64,000 bases of DNA from Pseudosulfitobacter pseudonitzschiae (GTDB lineage Bacteria; Pseudomonadota; Alphaproteobacteria; Rhodobacterales; Rhodobacteraceae): assembly GCF_900129395.1 (NCBI RefSeq), contig NZ_FQVP01000004.1:248001-312000 (forward strand). Reading direction: 5' to 3'. The translations under genes were made by a program, and so were the position numbers. Positions 58,747-64,000 of the stretch are shown here, one piece after another. A model generated the notes under the pieces. The model saw nothing but the letters and a program-made list of their open reading frames with translations, made no database searches and was not told the origin of the DNA. Each line of letters starts with the position of its first letter. Positions within the stretch are counted from its first letter, which is position 1.

Positions 58747-59460
58747 TCACCTTGCGGCCGCATCCTCGGACAGGGCGGCGCGCACCTGGATCATCCCCTG
58801 AAGAATGTCTTCGGCAGTGGCGGCGCGTGCGGCCTCGGCATTGCCCTGTTTCAAGGCGTCGAGAAGCTCGGCATGTTTGTCCGGCAGGTTCGAGGTGCCG
58901 AACCGACCACAGACGACGCGCAGGGAGGGGCCAAATCGCAGCCAAAGCGCACCCGCGGATTGTGCCAGAATCGGGGCTTGGGCGATGGCGTACAAGGTCG
59001 TGTGAAAGGCGTGGTTCAGACGCAAATAACCACTGATATCACCCGCTGCGATGGCGTTGTTCAGGTTGTCATCGATCTGTGTCAGTTGGGCGATATGACC
59101 GTCGGAAATATGCGATGTTGCACGAAATGCCAGCTCGGGTTCCAAATTTAGTCGCATGAATTCAAGCTGTTCCAGCGTGTGCAGGTCCAGAACCGGCACA
59201 GAGGCGCGGCGGTTGCCCTGCATCTCGAGGGCACCCTCGGCCGTCAGCTTCCGGATGGCTTCGCGCACCGGGGTCATGCCCGCGTTCAGCATCGTCGTCA
59301 GCCCCTGAATCGTGATCGGCTGGCCGGGGGCCAGATCACCAAACAAAACGGCGTCGCGCATCTTGGTATAGACAGCCTGATGCGCAGGCGTTTTGGGCAG
59401 CAGGGATTGCCGGTCGGTCGACGTCGCGGACGCCTCTTTTTTCAGCGATGCATTCATCAT
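58747..59460 (-). CDS. GntR-family (FCD) transcriptional regulator
   Basis: A 237-residue regulator. The winged helix is near residues 25-85 (AVYTKMRDAVLFGDLAPGQP; GMTPVREAIRKLTAEGAL). A helical FCD effector domain follows (about 95-225, with RLNLEPELAFRATSH, LNHAFHTTLYAIAQ and the metal/ligand histidine pattern). FCD regulators often respond to carboxylates or amines. The ATG at 59460 has GGAAG at eight bases; 59466 and 59457 are alternatives. It stands between the aminotransferase gene and divergent potF and probably regulates both. Confidence 0.9.
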   Translation of the reverse strand: MMNASLKKEASATSTDRQSLLPKTPAHQAVYTKMRDAVLFGDLAPGQPITIQGLTTMLNAGMTPVREAIRKLTAEGALEMQGNRRASVPVLDLHTLEQLEFMRLNLEPELAFRATSHISDGHIAQLTQIDDNLNNAIAAGDISGYLRLNHAFHTTLYAIAQAPILAQSAGALWLRFGPSLRVVCGRFGTSNLPDKHAELLDALKQGNAEAARAATAEDILQGMIQVRAALSEDAAAR

Positions 59461-59552
59461 GGGCATATCTTCCGAGCACCTCCATGGGGAACCGCTTGCG
59501 CGGGTCCACCTGCCGTGAAACCATAAATCATCTTGCCGCAAAGGGCAAAACT

Positions 59553-59562
59553 TGATCAAATT
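59553..59562. promoter_or_regulatory. TGATCAAATT motif upstream of potF
   Basis: TGATCAAATT here is preceded by T, forming the palindrome TTGATCAA, 44 bases before the potF ATG and between the divergent GntR and potF genes. Same ten bases as at 58709-58718. Confidence 0.5.
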
Positions 59563-59606
59563 AAGCCAAGCCGGGATCAACCCGGTCTGATGAACGGGAG
59601 AATACC

Positions 59607-60692
59607 ATGACCAAGACGATGCTTAGCACAGTCGCGGCACTGGCGGTAATTGCGTCCTCGGCAATGGCCGAAGAAGTGCGCGTTTACAACTGGTCCGACT
59701 ATATCGACGAGAGTTTGCTGACCAAATTCGAGGAAGAAACAGGCATTGACCTGATCTATGACGTTTTTGACAGCAACGAAGTGTTGGAAACCAAGATGCT
59801 GGCCGGCTCGTCCGGCTATGATGTCGTTGTGCCGTCGGGCACGTTCCTACAGCGTCAGATCAGCGCCGGTGCTTTCCAGAAACTGGATAAATCCAAGCTG
59901 CCCAATCTGGAAAACATGTGGGACGTGATCAATGACCGCGTCGGCAAATACGACCCCGGCAACGAATATGCGATCAACTACATGTGGGGCACCACCGGTA
60001 TCGGTGTGAACGTCGACAAGGTCAAGGAAGTGCTGGGCGAAGATGCGCCTGTCGATTCGCTGGCGTTGATTTTTGACCCTGCCAACATGGAAAAACTGTC
60101 AGCCTGTGGCGTTCATTTCCTGGATGCTCCGGCGGAAATCATTCCCGCCGCGCTGAATTACATTGGTGAAAACCCTGACGCACAAGACGCCGAAACCATC
60201 GAGAAGGCCGAGCCGGTCCTGACCGCCATCGCGCCCTATGTGCAGAAATTCCACAGCTCGGAATACATCAACGCGCTGGCCAACGGTGACATCTGCGTGG
60301 CTGTCGGCTGGTCGGGTGACATTCTGCAGGCCCGCGACCGTGCCGCCGAAGCCGATAACGGTGTGACCATCGAATATCACGCACCGAAAGAGGGGGCGCT
60401 GATGTGGTTCGACAACATGGCGATTCCGGTCGACGCGCCGAACCCTGACGGGGCGCACAAGTTCCTGAACTTTATCATGGATGCGCAGAACATGGCGGCG
60501 GCGTCGAACTATGTCTATTACGCCAACGGCAACCTCGCCAGCCAGGAGTTCCTGGTCGAGGACGTGATCGGCGATACGGCGATCTATCCTGATGCCGAGA
60601 CGCTGGAAAACCTTTATACCACCTCGCCTTATGATGCGAAAACACAGCGTGTCGTGACGCGCCTGTGGACCAAGGTCAAATCGGGCACCTGA
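59607..60692 (+). CDS. potF: Putrescine-type substrate-binding protein PotF
   Basis: A 361-residue periplasmic binding protein. Signal peptide (MTKTMLSTVAALAVIASSAM, cleaved near residue 21), then EVRVYNWSDYIDESLLTKFE, the classic PotF/PotD start; NYMWGTTGIGVNVDKV and VAVGWSGDILQARDRA are further hallmarks. It delivers putrescine or a related amine to the PotGHI transporter. It is first of the plus-strand operon; a stem-loop follows the gene. Confidence 0.93.
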   Translation: MTKTMLSTVAALAVIASSAMAEEVRVYNWSDYIDESLLTKFEEETGIDLIYDVFDSNEVLETKMLAGSSGYDVVVPSGTFLQRQISAGAFQKLDKSKLPNLENMWDVINDRVGKYDPGNEYAINYMWGTTGIGVNVDKVKEVLGEDAPVDSLALIFDPANMEKLSACGVHFLDAPAEIIPAALNYIGENPDAQDAETIEKAEPVLTAIAPYVQKFHSSEYINALANGDICVAVGWSGDILQARDRAAEADNGVTIEYHAPKEGALMWFDNMAIPVDAPNPDGAHKFLNFIMDAQNMAAASNYVYYANGNLASQEFLVEDVIGDTAIYPDAETLENLYTTSPYDAKTQRVVTRLWTKVKSGT

Positions 60693-60703
60693 GGTCCCGA
60701 TCC

Positions 60704-60730
60704 GGCGCGCGGCCATTAGGGTCGCGCGTC
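60704..60730 (+). other. Intercistronic hairpin after potF
   Basis: An eleven-pair stem with two G-U pairs (60704-60714 with 60720-60730, loop ATTAG) begins 11 bases after the potF stop. Only ATTTCCCC follows, so it is not a strong terminator. It mirrors the hairpin after the system-1 binding-protein gene. Confidence 0.6.
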
Positions 60731-60761
60731 ATTTCCCCTGTGATTTCTGTGAGGAAATAAT

Positions 60762-61886
60762 TTGGCACAGACCGTTTTCGCCCCTTGGGATGACCCTCAG
60801 CAAAAGCCATTGATCCAGTTCGTGGGTGTCACCAAACGCTTTGGCGACTTTGTGGCCATTGATGACCTGACGCAGGATATCTACGAACGGGAATTTTTCG
60901 CGCTTCTTGGGCCTTCGGGCTGTGGCAAGACGACGATGATGCGGATGCTGGCGGGGTTCGAGGCGCCGACCGAGGGTTCGATCCTGTTGTCGGGGCAGGA
61001 CATCGCAGGGGTGCCGCCGAACAAGCGTGCCGTGAACATGATGTTTCAATCCTACGCGCTGTTTCCGCACCTGACGGTCTGGGACAACATCGCATTTGGC
61101 CTGCGCCGGTCCGACATGCCCAAGGACGCCATCGCCGCCCGCGTCGAGGAAATGCTGAAGCTGACGCGCCTGTCCAAGTTCGGCCGTCGCAAGCCGCACC
61201 AGATTTCCGGCGGTCAGCGTCAGCGTGTGGCTTTGGCCCGGTCGCTGGCCAAGGCGCCGAAACTGTTGTTGCTGGATGAGCCGCTGGGCGCACTGGACAA
61301 AAAGCTGCGGCAGGACACGCAGTTCGAGCTGATGGACATTCAGGAAACCACCGGCACCACATTCGTCATCGTGACCCACGACCAGGAAGAGGCGATGACC
61401 GTCGCCAGCCGCGTCGCGGTGATGGACGAGGGGCGCATCATTCAGGTGGCGACGCCCGAAAAGATCTATGAGGCACCAAACAGTGTCTACGTGGCGGATT
61501 TCATCGGTGACGTGAACATTCTGGAAGGCACGGCCAAGGCCAACGGCCCCGAAAGCTATGCCATCGACTGGGGCGGTGCGGAACCTGCGACCGCCACCAG
61601 TGCCCGTCCGTTCAGCGATGGGCAAAAGGCACATCTGGCGATCCGCCCCGAGAAAATCGCGATCAGCGCCGAACGCCCTGCCGATGCGGCAAACGCGGTT
61701 CAGGGCAAGGTTCTGGACATCGCCTATCTGGGCAACCTCAGCACCTATCACGTCGAATTGCCCACCGGCCAGGTGATCAAGGCGCAGTCGGCCAACACAC
61801 GCCGCGTGTCGCGCCGGGCCTACACTTGGGAAGATCCCGTCTGGCTAAGCTGGAGCGCCACCGCCGGCGTGTTGCTTGAATCGTGA
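60762..61886 (+). CDS. potG: Putrescine ABC transporter ATP-binding protein PotG
   Basis: A 374-residue ATPase. Walker A GPSGCGKTT (about residues 50-58), Q-loop MFQSYALFPHLTVWD, signature ISGGQRQRVALARSLAK, Walker B LLLLDEPLGALDKK, switch IVTHDQEEAM, and a C-terminal TOBE domain (about 285-365). The start is TTG at 60762 with GAGGAAA upstream. Its stop overlaps the potH GTG start by four bases (GTGA). Confidence 0.93.
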   Translation: MAQTVFAPWDDPQQKPLIQFVGVTKRFGDFVAIDDLTQDIYEREFFALLGPSGCGKTTMMRMLAGFEAPTEGSILLSGQDIAGVPPNKRAVNMMFQSYALFPHLTVWDNIAFGLRRSDMPKDAIAARVEEMLKLTRLSKFGRRKPHQISGGQRQRVALARSLAKAPKLLLLDEPLGALDKKLRQDTQFELMDIQETTGTTFVIVTHDQEEAMTVASRVAVMDEGRIIQVATPEKIYEAPNSVYVADFIGDVNILEGTAKANGPESYAIDWGGAEPATATSARPFSDGQKAHLAIRPEKIAISAERPADAANAVQGKVLDIAYLGNLSTYHVELPTGQVIKAQSANTRRVSRRAYTWEDPVWLSWSATAGVLLES

Positions 61887-62758
61887 GGCGCGCTGTCCTC
61901 ATAGCGGTGCCGTACCTGTGGCTGCTGGCGCTGTTCCTGGTGCCCTTTGCCATCGTGTTCAAAGTGTCCCTGTCCGACACGGCGCTGGCGATCCCGCCCT
62001 ATACGCCGACCCTGAAGGACGGTTTCAGCGCCCTGATTTCCGGTCTGGATTTCGAAAACTTCGTCTTTCTGACGCAGGATGACCTGTATTGGAAAGCTTA
62101 CGTCAGTTCGCTGCAAATCGCCTTCGTTTCCACCATCGTGACGCTGCTGGTGGGCTATCCCATGGCCTACGGCATGGCGCGTGCGCCCGAAGAATGGCGT
62201 CCAACGCTGATGATGCTGGTGATCCTGCCATTCTGGACCTCGTTCCTGATCCGCGTTTACGCATGGGTCGGTATCCTCAGCACCGAAGGATTCCTGAACC
62301 AGTTCCTGCTGTGGACCGGCATAATCGACACGCCGCTGACCATCCTGAACACCAATTGGGCGGTCTATATCGGGATCGTCTACACCTATCTGCCCTTCAT
62401 GATCCTGCCGATTTATGCGGCGCTTGAACGGCTGGACGAAAGCCTGATCGAGGCCGCCGAGGATCTGGGTTGTTCGCGGATGCAGGCGTTTTGGCTGGTG
62501 ACGATCCCCCTGTCGCGCAACGGCATCGTTGCGGGGTGTTTCCTGGTGTTCATCCCCGCGCTGGGCGAATTTGTGATCCCGTCATTGCTGGGCGGTTCTG
62601 GTACGCTGATGATCGGTAAGGTTCTGTTCGAGGAATTCTTTGCCAACCGGGATTGGCCCGTGGCCAGCGCCGTGGCGGTGATCTTGCTGCTGATCCTGAT
62701 CATTCCGATCATCCTGTTCCAGCGCAACGAACAGCGTCAGCAGGAGGCAGAACAATGA
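61883..62758 (+). CDS. potH: Putrescine ABC transporter permease PotH
   Basis: A 291-residue permease with six helices, a GTG start, and EAA loop AEDLGCSRMQAFWLVTIPLS near residues 193-212. LVIPSLLGGSG-like EFVIPSLLGGSGTLMIGKV is a PotH/PotB hallmark. It lacks the large loop of the system-1 permease. It overlaps potG and potI by four bases each, so the transporter genes are translationally coupled. Confidence 0.93.
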   Translation: MRRAVLIAVPYLWLLALFLVPFAIVFKVSLSDTALAIPPYTPTLKDGFSALISGLDFENFVFLTQDDLYWKAYVSSLQIAFVSTIVTLLVGYPMAYGMARAPEEWRPTLMMLVILPFWTSFLIRVYAWVGILSTEGFLNQFLLWTGIIDTPLTILNTNWAVYIGIVYTYLPFMILPIYAALERLDESLIEAAEDLGCSRMQAFWLVTIPLSRNGIVAGCFLVFIPALGEFVIPSLLGGSGTLMIGKVLFEEFFANRDWPVASAVAVILLLILIIPIILFQRNEQRQQEAEQ

Positions 62759-63573
62759 ACCGTCTCAGCCCGTTCAACGTGGTCAGCCTGACGTTTGGCT
62801 TTGCCTTCCTCTACCTGCCGATGCTGATCCTTGTGATCTTCAGCTTCAACTCGTCCAAGCTGGTGACGGTCTGGGCCGGGTTCTCTACGAAATGGTACGG
62901 CACGCTGTTCCAGAACGAAGCGTTCCTGGATGCCGCGTGGGTCACGCTGAAGGTGGCCGTGATGTCATCCACCTTTGCCACTGTGCTGGGCACGATGGCC
63001 GCCTATGTACTGGTGCGCGGCGGGCGGTTCATGGGGCGCACGCTGTTTTCCGGCATGATCTATGCGCCGCTGGTGATGCCCGAAGTGATCACCGGCCTGT
63101 CGCTGCTGCTTTTGTTCATCGGCATTGGTCTGGATCGTGGCGTGATGACGATTGTTCTGGCACACACCACCTTTTCCATGTGCTACGTGTCAGTGGTGGT
63201 GTCGTCGCGTCTGGCGACCTTTGACCGGTCGCTGGAAGAGGCGGCGCTGGATCTGGGTGCCTCGCAGTTTGACGCTTTCCGGTTGGTGACGCTGCCAATC
63301 ATCGCACCGGCGGTGATCTCGGGTTGGTTGCTGGCCTTTACGCTCAGCCTTGACGATCTGGTGATTGCCTCCTTTGCCACCGGTCCGTCGGCCACCACGC
63401 TGCCGATGAAGATTTGGTCGTCGGTGCGTCTGGGCGTCTCGCCCGAAATCAACGCGCTGTCGTCGATCCTGATCGGGATCGTGTCGGTGGGGGTGATTAC
63501 CGCATCGCTGATGTCGAAACGCCATGCGGTGCGGGTGCGCCGTGAAGAGCAGGCCGCGCAGCGCACTGCATGA
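62755..63573 (+). CDS. potI: Putrescine ABC transporter permease PotI
   Basis: A 272-residue permease. The start helix VVSLTFGFAFLYLPMLILVI is followed by FSFNSSKLVTVWAGFSTKWY, typical of PotC/PotI; the EAA loop is ALDLGASQFDAFRLVTLPII and FTLSLDDLVIASF follows. AGGAGG precedes the ATG at 62755. Its stop overlaps the FAD oxidoreductase start as ATGA. Confidence 0.93.
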   Translation: MNRLSPFNVVSLTFGFAFLYLPMLILVIFSFNSSKLVTVWAGFSTKWYGTLFQNEAFLDAAWVTLKVAVMSSTFATVLGTMAAYVLVRGGRFMGRTLFSGMIYAPLVMPEVITGLSLLLLFIGIGLDRGVMTIVLAHTTFSMCYVSVVVSSRLATFDRSLEEAALDLGASQFDAFRLVTLPIIAPAVISGWLLAFTLSLDDLVIASFATGPSATTLPMKIWSSVRLGVSPEINALSSILIGIVSVGVITASLMSKRHAVRVRREEQAAQRTA

Positions 63574-64000
63574 AACACATATATGCAGACTATGCCTATG
63601 GCAGCGGCCCGCGCGACGGGTGTTGGTGGGATGAAACCTGTGACTTGCCCGGTTTCCCCAAGTTAGAGACTGATATTGCCTGCGACGTCGCGATTGTCGG
63701 TGGCGGCTTCACCGGCCTGTCGGCGGCACTGCATCTGGCGCAGGCGGGTGTCGATGTTGTGGTGGTCGAGGCGGAATATGTCGGCTGGGGTGCATCGGGG
63801 CGCAACGGCGGTTTTTGTTGTCTGGGCGGTGCAAGGATTGACGATGCGGGGCTGGACCACCGCTTTGACCGGGTGGGACGGTTGCAATATCGCAAGGCGG
63901 AACGCGACGCGATTGCGCTGGTCGAACAGATCACCCAGGCGCACGGCATCGACGTGGATCGCCATTCGCAGGGCGAAACCGAACTGGCCCACCGGCCCAA
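63570..64000 (+). CDS. FAD-dependent amine oxidoreductase, PuuB-like (partial)
   Basis: The ATG at 63570 opens a frame that runs off the window end (143 residues seen). The DAO-type FAD-binding motif VAIVGGGFTGLSAALHL is at residues 40-56 and GWGASGRNGGFCCLGG near 72-87 is typical of the PuuB/OrdL group. PuuB oxidises gamma-glutamyl-putrescine; relatives oxidise other N-substituted amines. Four-base overlap with potI places it in the polyamine operon. Confidence 0.88.
   Translation, partial: MKHIYADYAYGSGPRDGCWWDETCDLPGFPKLETDIACDVAIVGGGFTGLSAALHLAQAGVDVVVVEAEYVGWGASGRNGGFCCLGGARIDDAGLDHRFDRVGRLQYRKAERDAIALVEQITQAHGIDVDRHSQGETELAHRP

Overview
The window is a high-GC chromosomal segment of an alphaproteobacterium, most likely a marine Rhodobacteraceae (Roseobacter-group) member. 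The case rests on gene content and order: a mitofilin-like protein in a hem operon, rpsT-dnaA-dnaN-recF-gyrB beside mutM/ubiE/ubiB, an IalB-family protein, Hint-domain secreted proteins, serC-serA divergent from serB, and two polyamine-type ABC transporters. I assign no species. I see no insertion sequence, prophage, CRISPR array, rRNA or tRNA.

Layout. 1-2470 (minus): end of a haem/membrane operon, hemD, then a mitofilin-like protein, then hemY (cut by the window edge). 2543-5265 (plus): tightly packed tsaD, gpsA, a YciI-like protein and an EVE-domain protein, followed by small membrane and DUF2853 genes and a large MprF-type lipid aminoacyltransferase/flippase. 8979-18506 (minus): the replication/repair block mutM, enoyl-CoA hydratase, rpsT, dnaA, dnaN, recF, a LysE-type exporter inserted by overlap, and gyrB. 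18596-20882 (plus): ubiE and ubiB of ubiquinone synthesis.

20946-35703: metabolism. A thiolase lies next to an XRE-cupin regulator, and an FMN-binding protein is divergent from a MocR regulator. kbl-tdh degrade threonine to glycine; serC-serA and serB make serine. An asparaginase, an IalB-like protein and rlmN follow. 35725-39042 holds small envelope proteins, a LOG-family protein and dapD. 39039-42851 carries a glutamate-receptor-like channel and two adjacent Hint-domain proteins. 43118-49674 carries dapE (with dapD, two steps of the succinylase lysine pathway), a GNAT, a DUF2064 protein, rnr, a WYL regulator and a lytic transglycosylase.

49728-64000 is a transport and amine-catabolism region. 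System 1 is an ABC transporter (ATPase, binding protein, two permeases, minus strand) divergent from an ectoine-hydrolase-like M24 protein translationally coupled to an ArgE-like deacetylase. System 2 is a SpuC-like aminotransferase and GntR regulator (minus) divergent from potF-potG-potH-potI and an FAD amine oxidoreductase that runs off the end: a probable putrescine uptake and transamination/oxidation locus. The same ten-base word, TGATCAAATT, lies in front of the aminotransferase and in front of potF, suggesting shared control by the GntR protein.

The observations I rate highest are the EutD-like/ArgE-like/ABC cluster, a prokaryotic ionotropic-glutamate-receptor-like channel without the potassium filter, a threonine dehydrogenase that has lost all four structural-zinc cysteines, and a Hint-domain pair in which one member has lost both catalytic residues.
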